NCBI GenBank assembly: GCA_022072085.1
Contig: JAJVII010000053.1
Coordinates: 1 to 44,905 of the forward strand
From: Phycisphaerae bacterium
GTDB lineage: Bacteria; Planctomycetota; Phycisphaerae; JAJVII01
DNA length: 44,905 bases
Reading direction: 5' to 3'
Below, in pieces: positions 14,591 through 22,986 of the stretch. Below the pieces are notes generated by a model. That model was not told the origin of the DNA and ran no database searches. It worked only from the letters and a program-made list of their open reading frames with translations. The position numbers were made by a program, and so were the translations under genes. The number at the start of each line of letters is the position of its first letter. Position 1 is the stretch's first letter.

Positions 14591-16846
14591 ATGAGCGTCC
14601 CTGCCGGCATCATCCTGAATCAGGTTCCCTCCGAGCTGGTCGGTTACCTCCAGCGACTCTCAGTCGATCCGTCGGCTGTCGAGTTCGTTGTGCAGGCCGA
14701 CCTGGACCTGGAAGGGCACACCCACACGAGCTGGCTGATCGGGACGGCTGACGTGCTGGCGGCGGTCACCCCCGAGCTGCCGAGCGAGCACCAGGTGATC
14801 GGCCCGATCCGGCTGGCGGAGGTGGAGAAGGTGCGGACCTTCCCGGCGGTGGGGTCGGCGTTCTTCCAGGTGAAGGTGCACGGGCTGTTCCTGGACCTGG
14901 CGCGATTCTCCAACGCCTGCCGCGAGCCGTTCAACCGCATTGCCCGCCAACTCGAGAACCGGCGAAAGGGCGACACGTTCCGTCGCGAGGCGCTCGCGGA
15001 GCCCGACAGCCGCCTCTGCCCGGCGTGCTCGCTGCCGCTGCCGGCGCGCGGGGCGGCCTGCCCGCGGTGCGCCCAGCAGGGGGGCATGCTCAAGCGGGCG
15101 TACGCGCTGCTGTCGCCGTACAAGCGGCTGATCCTGGGGCTGGTCGGGATGATGCTGGTGGTGGTGATCCTCGAACTGCTGCCGCCGTTCCTGATCGGCA
15201 AGGTGCTGGTCGACAAGGTGCTCAAGCCGATCGACGGGAGCTATCGCCACTCCGACTGGCTGATCTGGGTCGTGCTGTCGATCGCCGGGGCGTCGATGAT
15301 CGGGGCGCTGCTGAACGTGCTGATCGGCCGGACCAGCAGTTGGATCGGCACGCGGGTGACCTACGACCTGCGGGCTCGGCTCCAGGACAAACTGATGGAC
15401 ATCTCGGTCGACTACTACGACCGCAACAGCGTCGGCAGCCTGATGAGCCGCGTGCTCTACGACGTGGAATACTTCCACCAGGCGGTCAACCAGATCGCCC
15501 AGGGCTTCCTGGTCAACGTACTCAAGATCAGCGGCATCGGGATCATGCTGTTCCTACTGAGCTGGAAACTGGCGCTGCTGGTGATGATTCCGATCCCGCT
15601 GGTGGTGATCGGGACGATGTTCTTCTGGCGGTTCATCTACCCGCGCTACTTCAAGCTCTGGGACGGGCAGAGCAAGCTGGCGGCGCTGATGAACGGCCTG
15701 CTCTCGGGCATCCGGCTGGTCAAGGCCTTTGCCCAGGAGCGGCGCGAGCGCGGGCGGTTCCGGCGGATGGCCGAGTACCTCCGCGACAGCCGACGCGGGC
15801 TGGACATGTCCACCGCGACGTTCAACCCCATCATGGCGTTCGTGTTCGGCCTGGGCGGTCTGATCGTGTGGTATGCCGGCGGGCAGGAGGTCATCGGCGG
15901 GCTCATCGGGCTGGGCACGCTGGTCAGCTTCCTGACCTACGTCGGCCTGTTCTACGGTCCGATCCAGCAGCTCACGATGTTCAGCAACTGGGTCACCGGG
16001 TTCCTGTCGAGCTGCCAGCGGGTGTTCGAGATCATGGACGTCGAGCCGGGCATTCCCGACCCGCCGGGGGCGGCGCCGATGGAGGAGTTCCGCGGCCGCA
16101 TCGAGTTCCGCAACGTCAGCTTTGGCTACGACCCGTACGACCCGGTTATCAAGGACGTGAGCTTCACGATCGAGCCGGGCCAGATGATCGGCATCGTCGG
16201 CAAGAGCGGCTCGGGCAAGACCACGCTGGTCAACCTGCTCTGCCGCTTCTACGACGTGCAACAGGGCCAGGTGCTCATCGACGGACGCGACGTAAGGGAG
16301 ATTCCCCGCGCCGACCTGCGCAAGCAAATCGGCCTGGTGCTCCAGGAACCGTTCCTGTTCCGCAGCTCGATCGCGAACAACATCGCCTACGGCCGGCCGG
16401 AGGCGCCGCCGGCGGCGATCATCGACGCATCCAAGGCCGCCTACTCGCACAACTTCATCATCAAGCTGCCCGGGGCCTACGACACGCGGCTGGGCGAGCG
16501 CGGGGCGGGGCTGTCCGGCGGCGAGCGTCAGCGCGTCAGCATCGCCCGGGCCCTGCTGTGTGATCCGCGCGTGCTGATCCTCGACGAGGCCACCAGCAGC
16601 GTGGACACCGAGGCTGAGATGCAGATTCAGAACGCCCTGAACGTGCTGTGCAAGGGGCGCACGACCATCGCCATTGCCCACCGGCTGAGCACGCTCCGCG
16701 GCGCCGACCGCATCATCGTCATGGACAGCGGCCAGATCACCGAGCAGGGCACCCACGACGAGCTGATGAAGATCGAGGGCGGGACCTACGCCAACCTCGT
16801 GAAGATCCAGACCCAGTTGGCCGGCATCGAGCAGGACGAAACATGA
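14591..16846 (+). CDS. ABC exporter, fused permease-ATPase, cyanophycin-associated type
   Basis: 751 residues. An N-terminal soluble domain (~1-140, unlike ordinary exporters) and a small zinc ribbon (CPAC at 143 and CPRC) precede a type-I exporter core with six membrane helices (~175-460). The ATPase domain has Walker A GKSGSGKTT (~537), Q-loop LVLQEPFLF, signature LSGGERQRVSIARAL (~640), Walker B VLILDEATSS (~660) and the AHR H-loop. Partnered with an overlapping DUF1854 gene, it matches the pair annotated in many genomes as cyanophycin-metabolism-associated. The transported substrate is unknown to me; an arginine/aspartate polymer precursor or product is the usual guess. The frame stays open upstream to a TTG at 14498, whose extra residues (LITTDDGVLRIGGEFTRAVR) look partly coding, so the start is uncertain. 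No cyanophycin synthetase lies in the window. Confidence 0.85.
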   Translation: MSVPAGIILNQVPSELVGYLQRLSVDPSAVEFVVQADLDLEGHTHTSWLIGTADVLAAVTPELPSEHQVIGPIRLAEVEKVRTFPAVGSAFFQVKVHGLFLDLARFSNACREPFNRIARQLENRRKGDTFRREALAEPDSRLCPACSLPLPARGAACPRCAQQGGMLKRAYALLSPYKRLILGLVGMMLVVVILELLPPFLIGKVLVDKVLKPIDGSYRHSDWLIWVVLSIAGASMIGALLNVLIGRTSSWIGTRVTYDLRARLQDKLMDISVDYYDRNSVGSLMSRVLYDVEYFHQAVNQIAQGFLVNVLKISGIGIMLFLLSWKLALLVMIPIPLVVIGTMFFWRFIYPRYFKLWDGQSKLAALMNGLLSGIRLVKAFAQERRERGRFRRMAEYLRDSRRGLDMSTATFNPIMAFVFGLGGLIVWYAGGQEVIGGLIGLGTLVSFLTYVGLFYGPIQQLTMFSNWVTGFLSSCQRVFEIMDVEPGIPDPPGAAPMEEFRGRIEFRNVSFGYDPYDPVIKDVSFTIEPGQMIGIVGKSGSGKTTLVNLLCRFYDVQQGQVLIDGRDVREIPRADLRKQIGLVLQEPFLFRSSIANNIAYGRPEAPPAAIIDASKAAYSHNFIIKLPGAYDTRLGERGAGLSGGERQRVSIARALLCDPRVLILDEATSSVDTEAEMQIQNALNVLCKGRTTIAIAHRLSTLRGADRIIVMDSGQITEQGTHDELMKIEGGTYANLVKIQTQLAGIEQDET

Positions 16847-17424
16847 CCCTCAAGCTGCTGGACCCTTCGGACGACCCCCACGCCGTGTCAGCCGAGACGC
16901 AGGAGCGGCTGGCCAGCACCGGCGTGCGCCGCCTGACGCCGGCCAACTGCCAGATATTCAAGGGCAATTACAGCCTTCTGCACTGCACCGTGCTCGACGA
17001 CCAGATCTACCGCGGCGTCTTTGCGTCGCTGGCGTTTCCGGTCAGCCATCCCGACCGCCTGATCAGCCTGCGCTACCACGACAGCGCCGGCAAGACGCAG
17101 GAGATCGGGCTGATCGAGGACCTGAACATCTTCGACGCCGACGCCCAGGGGCTGATCCGCGAGAGCCTGGGCAAGCACTACCACGAGCAGACCGTCGAGC
17201 GGATCGCCCGCGTGCAGTTCCGCTTCGGGCTGCTCTTCTTCGACGTGACCACCGACCGCGGACGCGAGCAGTTCATGATGCGCTGGCAGGCCGACCGTGC
17301 CCAGGACTACGGCGAGCACGGCAAGGTGCTGCTGGACGTCTTCGAGAACCGCTACGTCATTCCCGACGTCCGCAAACTGCCCGTCCGCGACCGCGTGCGG
17401 TTCCAGCGGTTCATCTACTGGTGA
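16843..17424 (+). CDS. DUF1854 family protein
   Basis: 193 residues, start ATG at 16843 overlapping the ABC exporter stop by four bases (ATGA), so translation is probably coupled. The sequence is soluble and has the features of DUF1854: YRGVFASLAFPVSHPDRLIS, the IGLIEDLNIFDADAQGLIRE segment, and the closing VIPDVRKLPVRDRVRFQRFI. DUF1854 proteins are found next to this type of ABC exporter in cyanophycin loci. The biochemical role is not known to me. It may be a regulatory or adaptor subunit of the exporter. Confidence 0.85.
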   Translation: MTLKLLDPSDDPHAVSAETQERLASTGVRRLTPANCQIFKGNYSLLHCTVLDDQIYRGVFASLAFPVSHPDRLISLRYHDSAGKTQEIGLIEDLNIFDADAQGLIRESLGKHYHEQTVERIARVQFRFGLLFFDVTTDRGREQFMMRWQADRAQDYGEHGKVLLDVFENRYVIPDVRKLPVRDRVRFQRFIYW

Positions 17425-17539
17425 AACGGCGGGCGTCCGGCAACGGGCGCGAAGAGAGCCCGGCCACAGCCGCGGAGGGTTTCATCGGCCAAACCCCGCC
17501 GCCAGCGACGGGAGCCATCCCCGCCTTCGCGGATTCCCC

Positions 17540-17568
17540 TTGTGCGCCCGGCGGGCGACGACTATAGT
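17540..17568 (+). promoter_or_regulatory. Candidate promoter of the aldehyde dehydrogenase
   Basis: TTGTGC (17540-17545) and TATAGT (17563-17568) are separated by 17 bases, 75 bases before the ATG at 17643. The 218-base gap after the DUF1854 gene contains no other gene, so the dehydrogenase likely has its own transcription start. Confidence 0.5.
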
Positions 17569-17642
17569 TGGGGGGCTGTGGATGGCACCGTATAGGCACC
17601 GCGATTATCACCGCGAACTTTCACACCGTTTCGGAGGTTGGC

Positions 17643-19157
17643 ATGAGCATTCAGGAACTGGAAAGGACCGCCACCAAGGTCCGCACGCTGAAGAACTACG
17701 TCAACGGCAAGTGGGTGGACTGCACCACCGGCCAATATATCGACGTCGAGAACCCGAGCACCGGCGAAGTCATCGCCCGTTCGCCCATGTCCAGCGCCGA
17801 GGACACCAACAAGGCGATCGAGGCGGCGGCTGTGGCGTTCAAGGGCTGGTCAATGACCCCGGTCGAACGGCGAGTCGAGCCGCTGTTCAAGCTGGTCGCC
17901 TTGCTGCGCGACAACGAGGAGAAGATCAGCCGCCTGCTCACGCGTGAAATGGGCAAGAGCCTGGCCGACGCCGGCGCGGAAATGAAGCGCACCTATGAGA
18001 ACGTCCAGGTCGCCTGCTCCATGCCGATTCTCCAGCAGGGCGACAAACTGGTCGGGGCAAGCTGGGGCATCGACGGCGAAGTTATCAAGCAGCCCGTGGG
18101 CGTCTTCGGCATGATCGCCCCGTTCAACTTCCCCGCGATGGTGCCGTTCTGGTTCATCCCCTACGCCATCGCTACCGGCAACACCTACGTCGTCAAGGCC
18201 TCCAAGCAGGTTCCCTGCACGCTGAACCTGATCACCGAGTACATCGATCAGATCGGCCTGCCGCCGGGCGTGTTCAACCTGGTCAACGGCGACCGCGTCG
18301 TGGCCGACGCCCTCATGGACTCGCCCATCGTCAAGGGCGTTTCGCTGGTCGGCTCCACGCCCACCTGCCGCGTCGTCGCCGAGCGCTGCGCCCAGACCAA
18401 CAAGCGGTTCCAGGCCATGGGCGGCGCCAAGAACCACCTGGTCGTCATGCCCGACGCCAAGCTGGACGAGGTCGTCCGCAACATGGTCACCTCCTGCTAC
18501 GGCTGCGCCGGGCAGCGCTGCATGGCCAGCTCGGCCATCGTCGCCGTCGGCGACAAGACCTATGACGAGGTCTGCCGCCGCTTCGTCGAGGATTCGCAGA
18601 AGGTTCTCGTCGGCGACCCCTTGGATCCGAAGTTCGAAGGCGAGCAGATGGTCATGGGCCCGGTCATCTCGGCCAAGGCCAGGGAATTCATCCTCAAGAT
18701 GATCGACCAGGGCGTGAAGGAAGGCGCGACGCTGGCGCTCGACGGGCGCGGGCTGGTGGTCAAGGGCTGCGAGAAGGGCCACTTCGTCGGCCCGACCGTT
18801 TTCACCGACGTCAAGCCCGGCATGGAGGTCCACAAGACCGAGATCTTCGGACCGGTCGTGGTCATCCTCAAGGCCAAGGATCTGGACGAAGCCCTGGAGA
18901 TCGTCAACGGCCACGAGTACGGCAACGGCCACTCGATCTACACCCAGAACGGCTACTGGGCCCGCGAGTTCAAGCTCCGCGCCACCGCCGGCATGATCGG
19001 CATCAACGTCGGCATCCCGGCGCCGGTGGCCTACCTGCCCTTCGGCGGCCTGAAGAACTCGCAGTTCGCCGACATCAAGGCCCAGGGCAAGGCCATCGTG
19101 GACTTCTTCACCGACAAGCGCATCGTCACCGAACGCTACTGGCCTGAGAAGGGCTGA
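17643..19157 (+). CDS. mmsA: CoA-acylating methylmalonate-semialdehyde dehydrogenase
   Basis: 504 residues, near the usual family length. It oxidises methylmalonate- or malonate-semialdehyde to propionyl- or acetyl-CoA in valine, beta-alanine or inositol catabolism, in the cytosol with NAD. The N-terminal YVNGKWVDCTTGQYIDVENP is typical. MmsA-specific features are FGMIAPFNFPAMVPFWFIPY and GAKNHLVVMPDA, and the catalytic Cys is 293 in CAGQRCMASSA. The C-terminal GINVGIPAPVAYLPFGGLKN completes the pattern. GGAGG at 17633-17637 fixes the ATG at 17643. The same fold serves IolA (myo-inositol route), and no other inositol or valine genes are present here to choose between them. It is followed by a strong convergent terminator. 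Confidence 0.9.
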   Translation: MSIQELERTATKVRTLKNYVNGKWVDCTTGQYIDVENPSTGEVIARSPMSSAEDTNKAIEAAAVAFKGWSMTPVERRVEPLFKLVALLRDNEEKISRLLTREMGKSLADAGAEMKRTYENVQVACSMPILQQGDKLVGASWGIDGEVIKQPVGVFGMIAPFNFPAMVPFWFIPYAIATGNTYVVKASKQVPCTLNLITEYIDQIGLPPGVFNLVNGDRVVADALMDSPIVKGVSLVGSTPTCRVVAERCAQTNKRFQAMGGAKNHLVVMPDAKLDEVVRNMVTSCYGCAGQRCMASSAIVAVGDKTYDEVCRRFVEDSQKVLVGDPLDPKFEGEQMVMGPVISAKAREFILKMIDQGVKEGATLALDGRGLVVKGCEKGHFVGPTVFTDVKPGMEVHKTEIFGPVVVILKAKDLDEALEIVNGHEYGNGHSIYTQNGYWAREFKLRATAGMIGINVGIPAPVAYLPFGGLKNSQFADIKAQGKAIVDFFTDKRIVTERYWPEKG

Positions 19158-19160
19158 TTC

Positions 19161-19231
19161 TGCCGCTGAGCCGCAGAGGCGCAGAGAAGAAGGGAGAGCC
19201 ATCCGCAGATTACGCGGATTTCGCAGATTGA
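19161..19231. repeat. Word-type repeats after the dehydrogenase
   Basis: Two kinds of short words follow the stop: a GCCGCAGAGGCGCAGAGAAG-type stretch (about 19163-19190) and an ATCCGCAGATTACGCGGATT-type stretch (19201-19230) with repeated CGCAGATT. They belong to the same style of degenerate repeats found elsewhere in this window. Confidence 0.5.
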
Positions 19232-19243
19232 GGCGAGACCCAC

Positions 19244-19273
19244 GAGCGCCCAGCCGGCCCCGGCTGGGCGCTC
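19244..19273. terminator. Perfect 12-bp bidirectional hairpin
   Basis: Arms 19244-19255 (gagcgcccagcc) and 19262-19273 are perfect complements around a six-base loop. It lies between convergent stop codons, with the right arm ending directly at the stop of the minus-strand gene (19274). No long T-tract is present on either side. Confidence 0.7.
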
Positions 19274-19678
19274 TCATGCGCTCGACTCGCGCCGGCCGAT
19301 CAGCCCCAGGCCCATGGCCGACAGGATCGTGGGCAGGAAGAACAGGGCAGGGGCTGTCCATTCAACCCAGTGCGAAAGGTTGCCCGCAAAGGCCGATAGG
19401 GCTACGATCAGGCAGGCAACCGGCAGGGCGACGACAGCCAGGAGTATCAGCGCCTGGCGGCGAGCGGCCCGCGGCCGGCGCAGGCGCGACGTCAGGATCC
19501 AGGCTGGCAGACATGCGGCGCAGACGACGGGGACTTCGATGACCAGCGCAAAGTAAGCGAGCAATTCGGCATCGCCTCGATCGGTCTGCGACGCGTAGGC
19601 GTGAGCGATTTCGATCCAGGCCCCGGCGGCAATGCACAGGCCACAGATCAGCAGAGCGACGGCGATGGCGAGTTTCAC
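19274..19678 (-). CDS. Small four-helix membrane protein
   Basis: 134 residues from a GTG at 19678, chosen because AAGGAG lies exactly six bases upstream; the frame extends further upstream without a stop but with arginine-rich, non-family sequence. Four hydrophobic helices are visible: VKLAIAVALLICGLCIAAGA, ELLAYFALVIEVPVVCAACL, ALILLAVVALPVACLIVALS, and ALFFLPTILSAMGLGLIG. A basic loop (RLRRPRAARR) separates helices two and three. I do not recognise the family. It is downstream of the GNAT gene on the same strand with a 113-base gap that carries repeat words. Confidence 0.6.
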   Translation of the reverse strand: MKLAIAVALLICGLCIAAGAWIEIAHAYASQTDRGDAELLAYFALVIEVPVVCAACLPAWILTSRLRRPRAARRQALILLAVVALPVACLIVALSAFAGNLSHWVEWTAPALFFLPTILSAMGLGLIGRRESSA

Positions 19679-19730
19679 CAAACGCTCCTTCCGCGAAACC
19701 GCGAGCGGCCGACGGGCGCGGGGCGCTTCT

Positions 19731-19765
19731 TCACACTCGACCTTTGACATTCGACCCGGCTTCGC
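19731..19765. repeat. CGACATTC-type words
   Basis: A short stretch with cacactcgacctttgacatt followed by cgaccc, upstream of the small membrane gene. It shares the ctcgac/gacattcgac words of the repeat at 36937-37046. Confidence 0.4.
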
Positions 19766-19791
19766 TGCGCTACGCCGCGGCAGGCATTTCC

Positions 19792-20640
19792 CTACCCCAT
19801 CTCCACGCCGGCGATGGCGAACTGGTTGAGCGGCTGGCCGGGGTACAGATTCTCGCCCAGGTACATCCGCACGAAGGGACGCTGGTGGCGGAAGCCGTAT
19901 CGGCTGACCAGCGGCAGGACGGACGGGTTGACGGCCAGGATGTCGAAGAACACCGGCGCCGGCCCGATCGCGTTCAACGCGGCGCGGAAGAGCTGCTCCG
20001 CGGTCGCGGCGTCGTCGGCGGCCCACGGGCCGATCTGCGTGGCGTTCTGGCCGTGGCGGCCGAGGATGTAGCCGGTCAGCCGACCGGCCTTGTCGCGGGC
20101 GGCGAAGGCGACAGCCGGGTGATCCACGTAGAGCGCTTCGAGCACCTGCGGCCGCGACACGCCGAAGATCGGCGCGTCGTAGGCGACGACGGCGGGCAGG
20201 TCGGCTTCGCCCAGCGGCTGCACGCCGTGGCTGTCGTAGACGCCGCCGGTTCCCTCGCGGCGGTCGAGCATGATGTGCTCGGTGAACCCGAGGGTGAGGT
20301 AGAGCTTGTTGCCCAGCGGCGTGGCGTCGAGCCCGACGACCTCCGTGCCGCGGCCGCGGGCGTAGTCGATGCAGGCGTTCATGATCGTCCGCCCGATCCC
20401 GGAGCGGCGGCGGGTCTCATCGACGATGATCATGCCGATCCACGCGAGCTGGCGGCCGTAGGTCGTGACCACGCCGGTGCCGACGGGCGTCGCATCGTCG
20501 AGGGCGACGAAGCAACCGCCGGGATCGAAGGAAAGGAAGCGTCGCCAGTCAGCCGGGAGCTGGTTCCAGCGGGCCTGGTCCTTCATCCGCATTGCGAAGT
20601 CGAGGTCGGCGTCGGTCATGGGGCGCGTGGTGATGGCCAT
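19792..20640 (-). CDS. GNAT-family N-acetyltransferase with C-terminal acetyltransferase-like domain
   Basis: 282 residues. The N-terminal half is a standard GNAT fold: ITTRPMTDADLDFAMRMKDQ at the start, then GMIIVDETRRRSGIGRTIMN, which contains the acetyl-CoA-binding R-R-x-G-I-G loop, then YLTLGFTEHIML. The C-terminal half (LPAVVAYDAPIFGVSRPQVL onward) matches the second domain of YitH-like proteins (PF18014 type). It would transfer an acetyl group from acetyl-CoA to an amine, in the cytosol; the acceptor is unknown. The ATG at 20640 has AGGAG upstream. It is divergent from the first LtaS-like gene. Confidence 0.85.
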   Translation of the reverse strand: MAITTRPMTDADLDFAMRMKDQARWNQLPADWRRFLSFDPGGCFVALDDATPVGTGVVTTYGRQLAWIGMIIVDETRRRSGIGRTIMNACIDYARGRGTEVVGLDATPLGNKLYLTLGFTEHIMLDRREGTGGVYDSHGVQPLGEADLPAVVAYDAPIFGVSRPQVLEALYVDHPAVAFAARDKAGRLTGYILGRHGQNATQIGPWAADDAATAEQLFRAALNAIGPAPVFFDILAVNPSVLPLVSRYGFRHQRPFVRMYLGENLYPGQPLNQFAIAGVEMG

Positions 20641-20780
20641 GGGTTCTCCTGTTGTCAGGCAGACAGCTTAACGGGCAGCGGGAGGTTTGTCAGGGGCGAT
20701 CTGGGTAAGGGGAGCCGGCGCGGAACATCGCCCGCGCCCGCGCGTCCGATTATGTGGGTACGGTTCGGGAAGCGCAAGGT

Positions 20781-20829
20781 TATAATGTGCCAGCAACAGG
20801 TCGGGGCCGGGGGCCCCGTGGCAACGGGG
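20781..20829 (+). promoter_or_regulatory. Consensus -10 (TATAAT) and leader hairpin for the LtaS-like gene
   Basis: TATAAT at 20781-20786 is a perfect -10 hexamer without a clear -35. The inferred leader of about 115 bases contains a hairpin (CCCCGT 20814-20819, loop GGCA, ACGGGG 20824-20829) in a GC-rich block. No known riboswitch is recognised. Confidence 0.4.
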
Positions 20830-20908
20830 ATTCCGTCGCACAGAGGCACGCCAGGGAAGGCCGGGCACGCTCGCAGACGGGCGTCGGATCGCTTTGCACG
20901 GGACACGC

Positions 20909-22837
20909 ATGACCCGCAGTTCAACAGTGATGATGCGGCTGACTCTGCGCCGATTGGCCCGGCTCAAGCTGGTGCATCTCTCGTTCTGTACGCTGCTGGT
21001 GCTGATCGTGCAGGCGGCGTTCATGGCCGTGTTCATCCTCGACCCGCGATTCACCGACATCCGGGCGATGTCCCCCCTGCGGCTGGTCGGTTGGATCCTG
21101 ACCAACTTCGTGGTGGTCATCCTCTACTTCCAGATCGTCGGCTTGCTGCTGATGCGGCTGCCATGGGCCCTTCGCGTGGTCAACTGCATCAGCGTGATCC
21201 TGTTCGCCGGGCTGTTCGCGTATCACTACCACCGGGCGACGCAGCTCGACTACAGCATGCTCCGCAACAACGGCAGCGAGATCTTCTACAGCGAGTCGCT
21301 GCGGATGATCTTCGACCACGTGCAGCCTGTCGGGCTCTGGGCGGTCTACGGCGGGCTGCTGGCCGGGGTGTTCTACCTGGCGCTGGGCACTCGGCTGATG
21401 CGTCACTGGCCTCGCCCGGCCTATTACCTGCCGACGCTCATCGTTTCGACGGCGATCTGGGCCGGCGTGGTGGCGCTGCCGGTCAGCGCCGACAACGACG
21501 TCACCTTTTTCCTCCGCAGCACGATCGACTGCGTCCTGCTCGACGGCGACCTGCCCGACGTGCCCCAGCGATATCCCTACGTCCGCCAGGCCGCCGACGA
21601 CATCCCCCTGGCCGATCAGAACCCCGACCGCCCGCACGTCTTCATCATCCTGATGGAGAGCTTCAACGCCCAGTGGGCCTACGCGACCGACGATCGGCAG
21701 CGCGAATACACGCCCAACTTCAACGCGTTCGCCCGCCGCAGCTTCTCGGTCCGGCATTTCTACGGCAACTCGATGCAGACCTCACGCGGGCAACTGGCGA
21801 CGCTCGCGTCGATCATCCCCAGCATGTATCGCAAATTCTCGGAGCGGTACTACGCCAACCACCTGCACGCCCTGCCGGCCATCCTGGCGTCGCGCGGCTA
21901 CCAGACCAATTTCTTCCAGGGCTACGCCAAGCTCAATTTCGACAACACCCTCCCGTTCATCAAGGCCCTGGGCTTCCAGGAAATCCACGCGATGAACGAG
22001 GAGTTCGGCATCCACCCCGACCGCCCGCGCCCGGACGTCTGGGGCTGGGGCGTCCAGGACGACACCCTCTACCGCAATTTCTTCACCTGGCTCGACGGGC
22101 AGCACGACGCCGCCGTCGCCGCCGGCCGCGACCCGCGGTACTTCTCGGTCATCTCCACGATCACCAACCACATGATGTTCTGCGACATCCCGCCCGACCA
22201 GCAATACCTCTATCCGGGCGCCGAGGACACGCGGCTGCGGATGGCCAACTCGGCCTACCTGTGCGACAAGTATCTCGGCGAGTTCTTCGCCCAGTTCAAG
22301 AGCCGGCCCTGGCTGGCCAACAGCATCATCGTCATCACCGCCGATCACAGCTACCCGGCCGGCAACCACCGCGGCAACTTCCACAACGAGTGGGGCTTCT
22401 ACGAGGAGACGTTCCACACGCCGCTGGCCATCAGTTGGCCTGGCCACCTCGACCCCCGGTGCATCCAGGACGTTGCCTACTCGCAGCTCGACATCGCCCC
22501 GACGATCCTGGACCTGATGAAGATCCGCGAGCCGAATCACTTCCTCGGCCGATCGATGCTCGCCGGCGACGCCGCCCCGCCCAGGCCGGTCCCCCTGGTC
22601 CAGCCCTACGAGCCCATGTATCTCTGCGCCGTCGAATGGCCTTACAAGTACGTCCGCCAGATCAACCGCGGCGGGGCCGAACTCCTCTTCGACCTCGATG
22701 CCGACCCGATGGAGCGGCACAACCTGTTCGAGGCCCACCGGGATTCCGACCTGGTCGCCCGCCTGCGCAGCGCCGTCCGCGGCATCCGCCTCAACCAGCG
22801 CCTGATTCAGGAAAACCGCATCTGGCCGGGCAACTGA
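20909..22837 (+). CDS. LtaS-like phosphoglycerol transferase / sulfatase-fold membrane enzyme (copy 1)
   Basis: 642 residues from the ATG at 20909. About five N-terminal membrane helices (~24-190) are followed by an extracytoplasmic alkaline-phosphatase-like domain. Key residues of lipoteichoic acid synthase are present: metal ligand Glu250 (FIILMESFNAQW), nucleophile Thr291 (SMQTSRGQ) and Asp479-His480 (VITADHSYPAG). The usual reaction is transfer of phosphoglycerol (or a related phospho-alcohol) from phosphatidylglycerol onto a surface or periplasmic glycan. Planctomycetota are not known to make lipoteichoic acid, so the acceptor is probably another glycan. A paralogue lies at 24124 with a sugar kinase between. 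A TTG 15 bases upstream is an alternative start. Confidence 0.8.
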   Translation: MTRSSTVMMRLTLRRLARLKLVHLSFCTLLVLIVQAAFMAVFILDPRFTDIRAMSPLRLVGWILTNFVVVILYFQIVGLLLMRLPWALRVVNCISVILFAGLFAYHYHRATQLDYSMLRNNGSEIFYSESLRMIFDHVQPVGLWAVYGGLLAGVFYLALGTRLMRHWPRPAYYLPTLIVSTAIWAGVVALPVSADNDVTFFLRSTIDCVLLDGDLPDVPQRYPYVRQAADDIPLADQNPDRPHVFIILMESFNAQWAYATDDRQREYTPNFNAFARRSFSVRHFYGNSMQTSRGQLATLASIIPSMYRKFSERYYANHLHALPAILASRGYQTNFFQGYAKLNFDNTLPFIKALGFQEIHAMNEEFGIHPDRPRPDVWGWGVQDDTLYRNFFTWLDGQHDAAVAAGRDPRYFSVISTITNHMMFCDIPPDQQYLYPGAEDTRLRMANSAYLCDKYLGEFFAQFKSRPWLANSIIVITADHSYPAGNHRGNFHNEWGFYEETFHTPLAISWPGHLDPRCIQDVAYSQLDIAPTILDLMKIREPNHFLGRSMLAGDAAPPRPVPLVQPYEPMYLCAVEWPYKYVRQINRGGAELLFDLDADPMERHNLFEAHRDSDLVARLRSAVRGIRLNQRLIQENRIWPGN

Positions 22838-22849
22838 CCCTCGGCATTC

Positions 22850-22900
22850 ATTCGACATTCCCCTTCTCTTCGTGGTTCTTCGTGGCTCTTGGTGGGAGGT
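22850..22900. repeat. TTCGTGG-type words
   Basis: After the LtaS-like gene there are repeated cttcgtggttcttcgtggct words, preceded by cattcattcgacattcc. They are of the same style as the CACGAAG words at 39437 and 42229, in opposite orientation. Confidence 0.5.
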
Positions 22901-22986
22901 CTTCTTGCCCTTTGCGGGCGGGGCGGGGGTTGGGTATCATGCCGCGGCGGACACGGGGACTCTGACTCCTATCGCGAGGTGACGAC

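Noticed and set aside
19744-22965. Plus-strand open frame of over 1000 codons
   Set aside because: It is antisense to the GNAT gene and then out of frame over the LtaS-like gene. Composition is Arg/Pro/Ala/His-rich without domains, as expected of shadow frames in high-GC DNA.
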